A stretch of 64,000 nucleotides of DNA from Hymenobacter sp. UV11 (GCF_004684095.1 NZ_SRII01000011.1:148664-212663), one strand, 5' to 3'; positions 38,527 to 47,636 are shown, counted from the first letter of the stretch. Notes: generated by a model not told the origin, from the letters alone. Numbers and translations are program-made.

Positions 38527-38685
38527 GATAGCGAAGCCAAAAAATTGAGATTTTAAAAGTTTTCGGGCTGTGCAGGCCCCTGGTTGCTTCCAGAAGACAG
38601 AACAGCAATGTCTATAAAAAGCCAAGGGCGTCGGCCGGGATGGTTAAGTGGAGACTAATGGGCCGACGCACTGGCGTTTTTATCC

Positions 38686-39063
38686 TTACATTTTCATGTT
38701 GCCCATATTGCCGGACTTCATTTTGCTGCCCTTCTTCATGTCGCTCATGGAGGACATCTTGCCATCCATCATCATGCACTGACCGTCCTTCATGGTCATC
38801 TTGCTGCCGTCTTTCTTCATGCAGGTGCCGTCGGTCATGCACATCGAGCCGTCGCTCATGGTCATGTTCTCGGTCATGGGCATCATCTTGCCGCCCTTCA
38901 TGACCATCATCTTGCCGTCTTTCATCGTGCAACCATCCATGGCCATTTTGCCCATGGCCATGCCCGCTTTCGCCGACTTGGCTTTAGGGGTCGTTTGGGC
39001 AGTAGCGACGGTAGTGAGCCCGGTAACGAGCAGCACGGAGAGGAGATATGCGAACTTTTTCAT
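38686..39063 (-). CDS. DUF6799-type Met-rich exported protein
   Basis: The product has 125 residues with a signal peptide ending TVATAQ. The mature part is made of repeats such as MKDGKMMVMKGGKMMPM, TMSDGSMCMTDGTCM and MKDGQCMMMDGKM: about one residue in four is Met. This is the DUF6799 repeat of Bacteroidota. Met clusters with a few Cys point to Cu(I) or Ag(I) binding in the periplasm. A close copy of the recurring operator lies 75-110 bp upstream, inside the end of the neighbouring regulator gene. Confidence 0.85.
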   Translation of the reverse strand: MKKFAYLLSVLLVTGLTTVATAQTTPKAKSAKAGMAMGKMAMDGCTMKDGKMMVMKGGKMMPMTENMTMSDGSMCMTDGTCMKKDGSKMTMKDGQCMMMDGKMSSMSDMKKGSKMKSGNMGNMKM

Positions 39064-39131
39064 GGTTGATAAGCGAAATGGTAAAAAATGTGTTGGGAAA
39101 ATTCCCAGTTCGGTTACTACTTACCCAGCAG

Positions 39132-39743
39132 TTAGGATTGGTATAATTCTCGGGGCAGTCCTGTAAGATTAGCCGCCGGGTCACCTTCGAGCTGCCGGCG
39201 GTAGTCCGTGGGCGAAACTCCGTTGACCAGCCGGAACTGCCGCGACAAATGCCCCAGACTGCTGTAGCCCAGTGCCTGCGCAATGCGCCCAACCTCTATC
39301 CCCGAGCTGCGCAGCAGCTGTTCCACCGTGGCGATGCGCTGGCCGATGATGTAGCGCTCCAGGCTCAGGCCCTGCGAGGTCGAAAAAACGTTGCTCAGGT
39401 ACGAAAACTTGCGGCCCAGCCGCTGGCTTAGGATTTGGGGGCAGCGGCCGCAGCGCAGCTCTTCGGGAGCCGTGCGCAGCAAGTCCGCAACCGTCTGCTT
39501 GATGTCGTTCACCAGCTGCTCGTGCGGAGCTTGCAATTCCAGCAGCGCAAACCCTTGGTCCACCAACTGTCCGCGCAGTCGTGCCCAGTCGATGGCCTGC
39601 GCCGGCTCGGCGACCTCAACTTCGCCCAGCTCTACCCGACGCGGCGTCAGGCCCAGCGAGAGCAGGAGTTCGCGCATCACCAGTACGCCGCGCCGGCATA
39701 CCATGTGTTTGACGTAGAAAACGGTGGAACCGGTGTCGGCCAT
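39132..39743 (-). CDS. HMA-like/AraC regulator with incomplete Cys motif
   Basis: The 203-residue protein has an N-terminal HMA-like fold (STVFYVKHMVCRRGVLVM) and a C-terminal AraC DNA-binding domain (EVGRIAQALGYSSLGHLSRQ; GVSPTDYRR). The second Cys of the ligand loop is Gly: MVCRRG instead of MVCxxC. An additional pair lies at CGRC (about residue 98-101) before the DNA-binding domain and could take over metal binding. Its 3' end contains a candidate operator for the next gene (39139-39170). Confidence 0.82.
   Translation of the reverse strand: MADTGSTVFYVKHMVCRRGVLVMRELLLSLGLTPRRVELGEVEVAEPAQAIDWARLRGQLVDQGFALLELQAPHEQLVNDIKQTVADLLRTAPEELRCGRCPQILSQRLGRKFSYLSNVFSTSQGLSLERYIIGQRIATVEQLLRSSGIEVGRIAQALGYSSLGHLSRQFRLVNGVSPTDYRRQLEGDPAANLTGLPRELYQS
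39139..39170 (-). promoter_or_regulatory. Candidate AraC site before DUF6799 gene
   Basis: Minus strand: AATCTTACAG, 12 bases, AATTATACCA (period 22 bp), 75 bp before the start at 39063. It lies in the coding end of the regulator gene. Confidence 0.65.
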
Positions 39744-39790
39744 GGGTTCAAAAAGACTAGATTAATGGGGGGCAGTCTACTCCGCCGCCT

Positions 39791-40327
39791 TTAGCTGCGC
39801 TTTCTCAGGGCCATGTGGCACTTGGGGCACGAACCCGGCGTAGCACTAGTCTCGGAGGGGTGCATGGGGCACACGTAAGCGGCGGGGGCCTCTTGCGTGG
39901 GGGCCACGTGCAGCGACTCGAAGCGGGCGCTGAGGGACTGGCCGTCGCGTTTTAATTGCACGGTTACGGCTACCGGGGCCGCCCCCTTGGGCAGCACGGC
40001 CTGCAACCGGTCACTACCCGCGGGGGCCAGCGTGAGGAAATTGGGCTGGCCACCCCGGTCAAGCAGCGCCGTTCCCGTAACCTGTTGATTGGAAAGCGGC
40101 TGCATTTTTCCGTCGAATAAGTACACGGCCAGCAATTGCCCCTGCTGCACCGCTTCGATGTGATAAGTGTCCGCCGTGTGCACGACGCCCCCATGAGGGG
40201 AAGGATGAGTGTGGGTTTCGCCGCTGGCCTGATAGGTGGGCGCGGCAGCAGAAGGTTGGGTGGATTGCGCCGAGGATAGGTGCTGGAGGCCCGCTAGGAG
40301 CGCCAGCAGAAACAATGACTTTTTCAT
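39791..40327 (-). CDS. Exported protein with C-terminal HMBD-like motif
   Basis: The start at 40327 (MKKSLFLLALLAGLQH) gives 178 residues with a signal peptide. The mature part has ETHTHPSPHGGVVHTADTYH and a beta domain, then a C-terminal CPMHPSETSATPGSCPKCHM. It is a paralogue of the protein at 3378. In the second half of the binding motif CGM is changed to CHM, which adds a possible His ligand. It precedes the regulator gene at 39743 on the same strand. A periplasmic metal carrier is likely. Upstream, 40328-40660 holds no gene I recognise. Confidence 0.8.
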   Translation of the reverse strand: MKKSLFLLALLAGLQHLSSAQSTQPSAAAPTYQASGETHTHPSPHGGVVHTADTYHIEAVQQGQLLAVYLFDGKMQPLSNQQVTGTALLDRGGQPNFLTLAPAGSDRLQAVLPKGAAPVAVTVQLKRDGQSLSARFESLHVAPTQEAPAAYVCPMHPSETSATPGSCPKCHMALRKRS

Positions 40328-40660
40328 GAAAAGGAATGGGGATGCCCCGGCTGCCGCGGCGGGAGGGCCGCCGGCACAAAGCCTAGGGTGTGGGGAGGCG
40401 GGAGCAGTCCCCGAAATCAGCACCGTGTGATGCGGAATGACGAGCGGCCGGAAGTCCCTGAAAATTGATGGGCTGCAGCAAGGCCGACCAACGGATTGGC
40501 TACGGCATTGCCAGCAAGCAAAGGCGTCTTGGCAGGTGCGTTGTCTCACCCTGATAGGGTCAGCGCAGCACGGGCGGAAGACATTGGCAAGGAAGCCGAA
40601 AAGAGGAACGCCGAATAAGGCGTCCGGGCGCGGATAAATGCGCGAAGCCCATGACCAAAA

Positions 40661-40687
40661 GCCCCGGTGCCTACATAAAGGCCGGGG
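40661..40687 (-). terminator. Terminator of the 40707 gene
   Basis: Minus strand: CCCCGG and CCGGGG arms, followed by CTTTTGG. It lies 20 bp after the stop of the HYC_CC_PP gene. Confidence 0.65.
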
Positions 40688-40706
40688 TTGGCAGGGAAGC
40701 TATTAG

Positions 40707-41102
40707 TTAGATAAGAAAGGCATGCCCGCGCACGTAGGCGGGGCACTCGGGTGGTGGCGCGGCGTGAGCCGCGAGCCCGGATGCCGGCTCATCGAGCGGG
40801 AGCGTAAACGTGCTGAGGCGCCATACCAGCGGCAGCAGTGCAGGAGCAGGGGCTATGGCCGGGGCGGTAATCGTAACGCCACAGGTCGTGAGCTTTACGT
40901 CCTTGACGGAGCTGGTTACGACCTGGTCGTGACAGCAGCCACAGGCTGGGGCCCTCCTAGTATGGCAGCAGCAGCTGCGGGGGATTTCCTGCTTAATGGA
41001 AACCCCTTCCAGGCTTTGACCGCAGAAATGCATACTATACACCAACCCAGGGCTGGAGAGCAGATACGCAAAGAGCAGAAATAAGCTGGTGAGACGTTTC
41101 AC
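40707..41102 (-). CDS. HYC_CC_PP-family exported protein (GTG start)
   Basis: This is a 131-residue protein; the start is GTG at 41102, giving MKRLTSLFLLFAYLLSSPGL as signal peptide. MHFCGQSLEG and RSCCCHTRRAPACGCCHDQ follow, a variant of the HYC and CC motifs (HFC, CCC) with seven Cys. The tail ends PAYVRGHAFLI. It is closely related to the gene at 37530 and to the remnant at 24545. The protein is presumably exported and binds metal through Cys and His. A strong operator copy lies upstream. Confidence 0.82.
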   Translation of the reverse strand: MKRLTSLFLLFAYLLSSPGLVYSMHFCGQSLEGVSIKQEIPRSCCCHTRRAPACGCCHDQVVTSSVKDVKLTTCGVTITAPAIAPAPALLPLVWRLSTFTLPLDEPASGLAAHAAPPPECPAYVRGHAFLI

Positions 41103-41166
41103 AGAGAGGGCCGCGAGGCCTTAGCATAGGTAGGCGCAAAAATACGAGGCAGAAACACAGGAATTA

Positions 41167-41198
41167 GTATAAAATTCCTACCCCAAACTTGTAAGATT
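41167..41198 (-). promoter_or_regulatory. Candidate AraC site before HYC_CC_PP gene
   Basis: Minus strand: AATCTTACAA, 12 bases, AATTTTATAC (period 22 bp), 64 bp before the start at 41102. Confidence 0.65.
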
Positions 41199-41270
41199 AG
41201 GTACTTCTCTGTAGGAGTCTGCTTATTTCAGGCTTAAAAATGCCGCTGACGATGGTCTCACCGGGCATTC

Positions 41271-41819
41271 TTAAACAAGTTTAGAGGCTACCTTGGGGGC
41301 AGCGAGATAGAAGCTCAGGCTATAAAGCAGTACTGGCAGGAGGGTAAATTGCAGCACGGGGCTCAAACCGGCTCCTGTGCCCGGAACAAGGGGCATCTTG
41401 TCCGTATACGCCCAGTTGCCAGCTGCTAAATGGGCTACCTCAAACAAGATTGCCCCCGTGCCGCCCACTGCCAGCAACCAGAAGGCGCGTAACAGGGTTA
41501 GGGGATGTGCCCACAAACCGTTCTGATAGATTAGTGCAAAGCCTAGATACAGCAAATCAACCATGATGGCATCTGCCAGCGAGGCCAGAGCCAGCACGGG
41601 GATATGCGCCAGCGCGTAGGCACCGCCCTGATACAACGGGCAGTGAATTATTTCCCAAGCAAAGTTTAGCAGAAATGCCAGTGCAGTCACCCAGCGCATG
41701 TATCGCTGGAACAATAGCTTATCCGCCGCTCTTTTCCAGAAATAAGTATACAGCCACACCGTGCTGGCCAAGGCGATGGTCGGCGCCGCGAACATAGCCG
41801 GGGTAAGGTTGGTCATCAT
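41271..41819 (-). CDS. Polytopic membrane protein
   Basis: The product has 182 residues and five or six membrane helices. Distinct motifs are FLLNFAWEIIHCPLYQGG after the second helix, ADAIMVDLLYLG in the middle and GNWAYTDKMPLVPGTGAGLS before the last helices. Proteins with NFxWE, CPLY and WxY-MPxVP motifs occur in several phyla as unnamed membrane proteins. The gene appears less GC-rich than its neighbours, perhaps because of later arrival. No metal motif except isolated Cys and His. Confidence 0.65.
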   Translation of the reverse strand: MMTNLTPAMFAAPTIALASTVWLYTYFWKRAADKLLFQRYMRWVTALAFLLNFAWEIIHCPLYQGGAYALAHIPVLALASLADAIMVDLLYLGFALIYQNGLWAHPLTLLRAFWLLAVGGTGAILFEVAHLAAGNWAYTDKMPLVPGTGAGLSPVLQFTLLPVLLYSLSFYLAAPKVASKLV

Positions 41820-41928
41820 GCGGTGGCTGGAGTAGCTATAAGGTAGCGATTAACAGGCTGAGCCAACTGCGGCCGGTCCCCGCCGCGCGTCGACAAGAGC
41901 GGCTGGTAGTTGTCACTAATTCCCAACA

Positions 41929-41973
41929 AAACCGGCCCCTGGCACGGAGTAGCGTGGTGACAAAGGCCGGTTT
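41929..41973 (-). terminator. Terminator of the HMBD lipoprotein gene
   Basis: Minus strand: AAACCGGCC and GGCCGGTTT arms, followed by TGTT. It stands 110 bp after the stop of the gene at 42085. Confidence 0.6.
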
Positions 41974-42084
41974 AGGAAGTTAAGGGCCGCAAATGCGTGT
42001 AAACCCACGGTTTATTTCCCGGCCCAAATTCAGTGGTTGGTAAATGCTGTCTTTAACCCAACCCTGCTACGCACGGCTTCATTA

Positions 42085-42336
42085 CTAACTCTTTTTCACC
42101 AGGGCCATGCCGCATTTAGGGCACTTGCCGGGATGGTCGGAAACTTCATTGGGGTGCATGGGGCAGCTGTACTGGGCGGCCTTCGCTTCGATGACCTGAC
42201 TGTCAGCATCCGTCGGAGCGGGCTGGGCTGGGCTGGTGCTGGTGGTTGTGTCGGTCGTAGCGCTGCCTTTGTCTGAGCAGCCGGTGGCTAGCAGCAAGCT
42301 GGCTAAGGCAAAGCCGTGGAGCAGAATACTTTTCAT
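42085..42336 (-). CDS. Small HMBD lipoprotein
   Basis: An 83-residue lipoprotein (LLLATGC, Cys 20) with a Thr/Ser/Pro linker and a C-terminal heavy-metal-binding domain: YSCPMHPNEVSDHPGKCP and KCGMALVKKS. It consists of little more than an anchor and a metal-binding unit. The decayed HMBD gene at 25099 had the same build. It is transcribed away from the P-ATPase gene across about 425 bp of regulatory DNA. Confidence 0.85.
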   Translation of the reverse strand: MKSILLHGFALASLLLATGCSDKGSATTDTTTSTSPAQPAPTDADSQVIEAKAAQYSCPMHPNEVSDHPGKCPKCGMALVKKS

Positions 42337-42606
42337 GGGTCTGGACTAGTGGTAAGATTTAATGCCTGAGCACCGAGCGGCCGGCAAGGCAAGCAGGGAT
42401 TGAGTCGAAGCGGCAAGCTTCGTGACGCTCTCCCAAACGCAGCCAGCCGCGGCAAAGTTGGTGACACGTTATTTCACAAACAGGCGCTATTCATGGTCTG
42501 CTCATTTGATATTTTCGCTTTTATCACCGTCAGAAAGCCTTTTGCAACGTAAAAATCAGGCTTCTATAGCCAACTGCTGGCCAACAGTGCCTGCTCAAAA
42601 TCTACC

Positions 42607-42688
42607 AATCTTACAAGCCGGCCGTGGAAATTTTGTCTACTGGGGCCAGCATCACCGAATCTTACAGGGTCCGATGCAAATTCCACTA
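42607..42688 (+). promoter_or_regulatory. Two candidate AraC sites before copper ATPase
   Basis: First copy: AATCTTACAA at 42607, then AATTTTGTCT (period 22 bp). Second copy: AATCTTACAG at 42658, 11 bases, AATTCCACTA (period 21 bp). The second ends 73 bp before the start at 42762. It is the only promoter with two copies, 51 bp apart. The rest of 42337-42761 has no gene. Confidence 0.6.
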
Positions 42689-42761
42689 ATCTTTCTGGCC
42701 TTACGAACTGTTTAAACGGGTGCACCTGCCGCTGCCGGCGGTGCTACAATCGCCTTGTTTT

Positions 42762-45091
42762 ATGCAGCCCAAGCACTTGCCTGATACCGCAGTCCCGACG
42801 GGTAGCCCTACTTCCGTCGTCACCGAATCCGCTACCCTTAACATTGAGGGCATGACCTGCGCCTCCTGCGCCAACTTCGTAGAAAAGGCCCTGGTCCGCA
42901 CGCCCGGCGTGGAGCGCGCAATGGTCAACCTGGCCAGCGAGAAAGCTACCGTCGAGTACCGGCCGGCTCAAATTGACCGGGCGGGGCTAAAGGCGGCCGT
43001 GCAGCAAGCTGGTTACGAGGTGCTCGACACCGCTGCCTCAACCAGCCCACTGGCTGGCGATGACGAGTTGGAAGCCCGCAAGGCTCAGGGCTACGCGCAG
43101 CTCAAGCGCCGCTTTGCCGTAGCTGCATGGCTCGCCGCCTTCATCATGCCCCTGTCCATGCTCATGCTCTGGCCCGCGATGACGGCGCGGGTGTCAACGC
43201 CGCTGCTCAACTACGGCCTACTGCTACTGACCCTGCCGGTAGTGCTGTACAGCGGGCGGGAGTTTTTTGAGTCGGCCTGGAACAGCTTTCGCCACCGTAC
43301 CGCGACCATGGACACCCTGATTGCGGTGGGAACGGGCACGGCCTTTCTCTACAGCCTAGCGGCCACCATGCTGCCGCACTGGTTCCGGCAGCACGGGCTG
43401 ATGCCGGAAGTGTATTACGACACCACGGCCATCATCATTGCCTTGATTCTGCTGGGCAAGGTGATGGAGGCCCGCGCCAAAACGCAGACCTCGGCGGCCA
43501 TCAAGGCCCTGATGGGCCTGCAGGCCAAAACAGCCCGGGTGGTGCGTGCCGGGCAAGAGGTGGATGTGCCCATCGAGCAGGTGCAGCTCGACGACGTGGT
43601 GGTGGTGCGTCCTAGGGAAAAGGTGGCCACCGACGGCGTGGTGCTCGAAGGGCAGTCGGCCGTGGACGAGGCCATGCTCACCGGTGAGAGCCTGCCGGTG
43701 GAAAAGAAAGCGGGTGACAACGTATTCGGCGCCACGCTCAACAAAACCGGCTCCTTCCGCTTCCGCGTGAGCAAGCTGGGCGCCGACACCATGCTAGCCC
43801 AAATTGTGAAGCTGGTTTCTGACGCCCAGGGCAGCCGCGCCCCCATCCAGCGACTGGCCGATAAAATCAGCGCCGTCTTCGTGCCCGTGGTCATCATCAT
43901 TGCCCTACTCACCTTCGGGCTGTGGTTCGACCTAGCGCCGACCAATCTGCGCCTGCCGCTGGCGCTAGTCAACTTCGTGGCCGTGCTCATCATTGCCTGC
44001 CCCTGCGCGCTGGGGCTGGCCACGCCCACGGCCATCATGGTCGGCACCGGCAAGGGCGCGGAATACGGCGTCCTGATTCGCAACGCCGAGGCCCTGGAAA
44101 AGGCTTACCAGGTGAACACCGTGCTGCTCGACAAAACCGGTACCATCACCCGCGGCGAGCCGTCCGTTACCGATTTTGTGCCTACCAATGGCGACGCGCC
44201 CGCCCACCTGCTGCTTCTGCTGGCCGCCGTGGAGCGGCAGAGCGAGCACCCCCTGGCCGAAGCCGTGGTGCGCTACGCCGACGCCCAAGGAGTCGCTTCC
44301 GGCAGCACTACGCTAACGGCCACTGCCTTCCAGGCCTATGAGGGCCGGGGGCCGGTGCCACCGTCGACGGGCAGGTGATTATGCTCGGCAACCGGCGGCT
44401 GCTCAGCGAGCACAACGTTCTGCTTTCCACCGACACCGAGCAGCAGGCATTGCAGCTGCTAAGCGAGGCCAAAACAGTGCTCTATGCCACTATTGGCGGG
44501 CACGTGGCCGCCCTGATTGGGGTGGCCGATACGGTGCGCGAGTCCAGCCTGGCGGCCATTCAGGCCTTGCAGGCCCAGGGGCTGGAAGTAGTGATGATGA
44601 GCGGCGACAACCAGCAGACCGCGGCGGCGGTGGCTGGGCAAATGGGCATCAAGCGCTTCTTTGCCGAAGTGCTGCCGGCCGACAAGGCCAGCAAGGTGAA
44701 GGAGCTGCAGGCCGAAGGCCGCACCGTGGCGATGGTGGGCGACGGCATTAACGACGCACCCGCCCTGGCCCAGGCCGACATCGGTCTGGCCATGGGCGGC
44801 GGCACCGATGTGGCCATGGAAGCGGCTGGCATCACGCTCATGCGCTCCGACCTGCAGGGTGTGGTCACGGCCATTGACCTGTCCCGCCAGACCATGCGCA
44901 CGATTAAGCAGAACCTATTTTGGGCCTTCTTTTACAACCTGCTCGGCATTCCCATCGCGGCCGGGCTGCTGTACCCGTTCACCGGCTGGCTGCTCTCGCC
45001 CATGCTCGCCGCTGGGGCCATGGCCCTGAGCTCGGTGTCGGTGCTGACCAATTCGCTGCGCCTGCGCGGCTTCACGTCCGGTGCGCGCTAA
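42762..45091 (+). pseudogene. copA: Copper P1B-type ATPase with one-base frameshift
   Basis: The first ORF (42762-44378) carries an HMA domain (GMTCASCANFVEK), the TGE loop (AMLTGESLPVEKK), the IACPCALGLATPTA helix, DKTGT and SEHPLAEAV. The second (from about 44349 in another frame) continues AGATVDGQVIML, MVGDGINDAPALAQADIG and the last helices. The shift falls in a run of five G at 44347-44351; one additional G restores GRGAGATVDGQ. All motifs of a Cu(I) export ATPase exist, so the break is recent, a sequencing error, or a slippage site. The start at 42762 (MQPKHLPD) is preferred over GTG 42720. Confidence 0.88.
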
Positions 45092-45116
45092 GCGCCCGGG
45101 TTTATCTCCTAGCCTT

Positions 45117-45494
45117 ATGGATACTACCCAACTAGTGGTTACTTTTGCCGTGACGGGTATGATTGGCTTCGTCGTCTGGTTTTTCTTTTTTGCGCCGCAC
45201 CGGGTGGCCACCGCCGTGTCTACCAGTGCGGGGGTACAGCAGGTCGACATCACCGTAAAAGGCGGTTACTCGCCGGACGTGATTGAAGTAGAGCGCGGCA
45301 AGCCCGTGCAGCTTAACTTTTACCGCGACGAGGAAAATAGTTGTTCGGAAGAGATATTGTTCCCCGACTTTAGCATCCGCCGCGACCTGCCCGCCTTCCA
45401 GACGACGGCCGTGGAGTTGCTGCCTCAGGAAGCGGGCCAATATGAATTCACCTGCGGCATGCACATGCTGCGGGGCAGCCTCGTTGTCAAGTAA
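45117..45494 (+). CDS. Membrane-anchored cupredoxin-like protein
   Basis: The start at 45117 (MDTTQLVVTFAVTGM) gives 125 residues: one N-terminal membrane helix (about 7-28) and a cupredoxin-like beta domain (VDITVKGGYSPDVIEVERG). Possible ligands are NSCSEEI, and FTCGMHMLRG near the C-terminus, where C, M, H and M are close together. Such domains are found beside or in front of copper ATPases in many bacteria. It starts 25 bp after the ATPase stop and ends 2 bp before the next regulator gene, so the three form one operon. It probably receives or donates copper on the periplasmic side. Confidence 0.82.
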   Translation: MDTTQLVVTFAVTGMIGFVVWFFFFAPHRVATAVSTSAGVQQVDITVKGGYSPDVIEVERGKPVQLNFYRDEENSCSEEILFPDFSIRRDLPAFQTTAVELLPQEAGQYEFTCGMHMLRGSLVVK

Positions 45495-45496
45495 TT

Positions 45497-46114
45497 ATGA
45501 ACCTTCCCGCTGGCTTGCCGCCATCCGCTCCGGGTACTTCCCGCTTATTTATCCGCAACATGGTGTGCCCACAGTGCGTGCGCGTGGTGCGCCGCAAGCT
45601 GGAGGAAGTGGGCCTGAGCGTGCAGTTCGTGGCCTTAGGCGCGGCCGATGTGCTTCCCCCTCCCAATAGCGAGTTGCCGTTTGCCGCCGTGCGTGCCAGC
45701 CTGGAGGAAGTAGGCTTTGAAGTGGTGGAGGACCTGGCCCGCCAGTTGGTGGAGCAAACCAAAACGCTGGTTCTGGAACTGGTGCATTATACGGCGCCCG
45801 CCGACCGGGTGCACAACTTTTCGTATTACCTCAGCCAGCGCCTGCAACGGGACTACCACTACCTGTCCCAGATTTTTTCCTCCCACGAGGGCTTGACGCT
45901 GGAGAAGTACATCATCCGCCAGAAGGTAGAGCGGGCCAAGGAGCTGCTCAGCTACCAGGAAGCCACGGTGGCCGACGTGGCTCAGCAGTTGGGTTACAGC
46001 AGCGCCGCTTACCTGACCAACCAGTTCCGGCAGGTGACGGGCCTCTCGCCCTCGGAGTTTCAGCGCCTCGGACCCGGCAGCGCCGGCCGCCGCAGCCTCG
46101 ATGACTTGATTTAA
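45497..46114 (+). CDS. HMA-like/AraC regulator of the copper ATPase operon
   Basis: The 205-residue protein has an HMA-like fold with a complete ligand loop (LFIRNMVCPQCVRVV) and an AraC DNA-binding domain (EATVADVAQQLGYSSAAYLT; GLSPSEFQRLG). The connecting part LVHYTAPADRVHNFSYYLSQ is typical of this regulator group. It is coupled to the cupredoxin gene (2 bp gap). The DNA-binding part is most similar to the fragment at 62149. I infer Cu(I)-dependent activation of the recurring operator; the ATPase promoter has two copies. Confidence 0.87.
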   Translation: MNLPAGLPPSAPGTSRLFIRNMVCPQCVRVVRRKLEEVGLSVQFVALGAADVLPPPNSELPFAAVRASLEEVGFEVVEDLARQLVEQTKTLVLELVHYTAPADRVHNFSYYLSQRLQRDYHYLSQIFSSHEGLTLEKYIIRQKVERAKELLSYQEATVADVAQQLGYSSAAYLTNQFRQVTGLSPSEFQRLGPGSAGRRSLDDLI

Positions 46115-46220
46115 GTTCCAGAATCGGGTAAGCCCAGTGAAAAAATCAGGTGACCCCGCTGAACGGGCTGCTTAAGCGCCGCCGCGAGTCCAGAGCCGGC
46201 TGCTAGCCGGGTATCCGGTT

Positions 46221-46296
46221 GGAGCCATAACGGAATGCCGTCCGCAGGCACCCTACCCGAGGGCGGCGCCTGCGGACGGCATTCCGTTATGGCTCC
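46221..46296. terminator. Bidirectional terminator with 29-base perfect arms
   Basis: Arms 46221-46249 and 46268-46296 are perfect complements with an 18-base loop. They lie between the convergent regulator and Csp genes. Confidence 0.75.
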
Positions 46297-46303
46297 GCAT
46301 AAA

Positions 46304-46636
46304 TTAGCCTTGCAGGCCGGCCCGGCAGGCCTGCTCGCAGCGGCGACAGGCTTCGGCGCACTCCTGGCAGTCCTGCATCTGGGTGTGCTTGGCGCATTCG
46401 TCGCCGCAGGCCTTGCAGATTTCAGCGCATTCGCGCAGCAGGTGCTGGGCGTGCTCGGAGCCCCGGGCCACGAGACGGGCGGTTAGGGCGCAGACGTCGG
46501 CGCAGTCGCGGTCGAGTTTAATACAGCGGGCCATCATCTGCACGTCCTGCTCGCTGAGGCAGGCGGTGGCGCAGTGCTCGCACGAGGCGATGCAGGCGTT
46601 GAGGGCGTCGAGGAGGCTTTGGTTTTGTGCGTGCAT
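46304..46636 (-). CDS. Second cytosolic copper storage protein, DUF326/Csp type
   Basis: The start at 46636 (MHAQNQSLLDALNACIASCE) gives 110 residues, nearly the same as the protein at 12351. The Cys patterns are kept: CIASCEHCATAC, CIKLDRDCADVC, CAEICKACGDEC, CQECAEACRRCEQAC. The segment before the fourth helix differs (AKHTQMQD against EKHGAHME). No signal peptide, so it stores copper in the cytosol. A strong operator copy lies 61 bp upstream. Two Csp genes, each near an HMA-AraC gene, point to duplication of this pair. Confidence 0.92.
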   Translation of the reverse strand: MHAQNQSLLDALNACIASCEHCATACLSEQDVQMMARCIKLDRDCADVCALTARLVARGSEHAQHLLRECAEICKACGDECAKHTQMQDCQECAEACRRCEQACRAGLQG

Positions 46637-46696
46637 GGGATTTTGGGTAGGATGAAACAATTACCCTTACGTATACCCGTTGGAAGTCGCCGAGGT

Positions 46697-46728
46697 TGGT
46701 ATAATTCCTGCGCCGCGGCTGTAAGATT
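46697..46728 (-). promoter_or_regulatory. Candidate AraC site before second Csp gene
   Basis: Minus strand: AATCTTACAG, 12 bases, AATTATACCA (period 22 bp), 61 bp before the start at 46636. The half-sites are the same as at 39139-39170. Confidence 0.65.
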
Positions 46729-46748
46729 TGTCTTTGCCTTTGGTTAAT

Positions 46749-47039
46749 ATGTCCACTGGCTTGCTGACTGCTGTCACCTTTATCGCTGCCCTGCTGCTGG
46801 CTTGTCCCTCCCAGAGAATGAAGCTCTACCCTACTCACAGCTAAACTCAGGCCCCAGCCATTGCCACCAACGGTGCCGCCCCAGTATGGCACACCAATAC
46901 TTACCGCATTGGGGGCATGACCTGCGAGGCCTGTGCCCACCACATCGGAAGTGCGGTGGTGCAAGTGCCGACGAAAATTGTTACTGCTTTAGCCATATAC
47001 TCCTTGGCCCGTTTTCTTCTTCATTTCGCCATCGAGTAA
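46749..47039 (+). pseudogene. MerTP-like mercuric transport remnant with HMA domain
   Basis: A frame of 97 codons from ATG 46749 contains TAVTFIAALLLACPS and a stop (TAA) after KLYPTHS, then in the same frame TYRIGGMTCEACAHHIGSAV. A hydrophobic helix with a P-S/Y and FYP-like block before a GMTCEACAHHI domain is the layout at the end of MerTP fusion proteins of Bacteroidota. The first membrane helices and the rest of the HMA domain are missing. The gene is not functional in this form. Confidence 0.5.
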
Positions 47040-47120
47040 CATGGCTATTATTACCTCGGAGGCTGGTGTTCCCCATCTACTTTAGTCAAGAGAGGTAGTC
47101 GTCTTGCTTTATGATGCACT

Positions 47121-47206
47121 TAGAGCGGTTCCCGTGTCAGTGTACAGGCCGGGCAGTAGGCCGAACGTTGTAGTTCGGCCTACTGCCCGGCCTGAGAATT
47201 GCTCTA
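47121..47206. repeat. MITE-like palindrome
   Basis: Perfect 22-base arms at 47145-47166 and 47173-47194 lie inside an outer imperfect pair (TAGAGCGGTTC and GAATTGCTCTA, 9 of 11 paired). No gene is near it on either side: 47040-47636 contains nothing else I recognise. It looks like a small palindromic insertion element, not a terminator. Confidence 0.45.
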
Positions 47207-47576
47207 AATGAGTAGCGAATGGATAATAACTCGTTGATTATCTGTCGTTGTGCCGCCTCCCTCATTGTCGTAGCTCCTGTAGCTTAAAGTCGCAGCATTG
47301 ACGGCGCTAACCTTGTACTGTACTTATAGCGGTGCTGCTCAAGACAAGCGTAGATAGGCCAGTAGTTGAAAAACGGATTATGTAAACAGGTAGCCTTTAA
47401 AGCCGGTGGCCAGCAGCAAAAGCCGGTTGTCACGGAAGAAATCAGCCTCGGCCGAACTTCTTTCCTATTTCTTTTTCTTGCGCAAGCACCAGACACTGTA
47501 ACAAGGCCGCTATTGGAAAGGCCAAAAATTCGCCTGTTGAAAGAGTCAGTGGGCTGGCGGGTTACAAAACAAAAAT

Positions 47577-47609
47577 AGCGCTACCACCGGTTTTGTCGGC
47601 CGTAGCGCT
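47577..47609 (-). terminator. Terminator of the MerP/CopZ-like gene
   Basis: Minus strand: AGCGCTAC and GTAGCGCT arms, followed by ATTTTTGTTTT. Confidence 0.85.
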
Positions 47610-47636
47610 GTTCAAAATCCGGAGGGTGCCGCCGGA

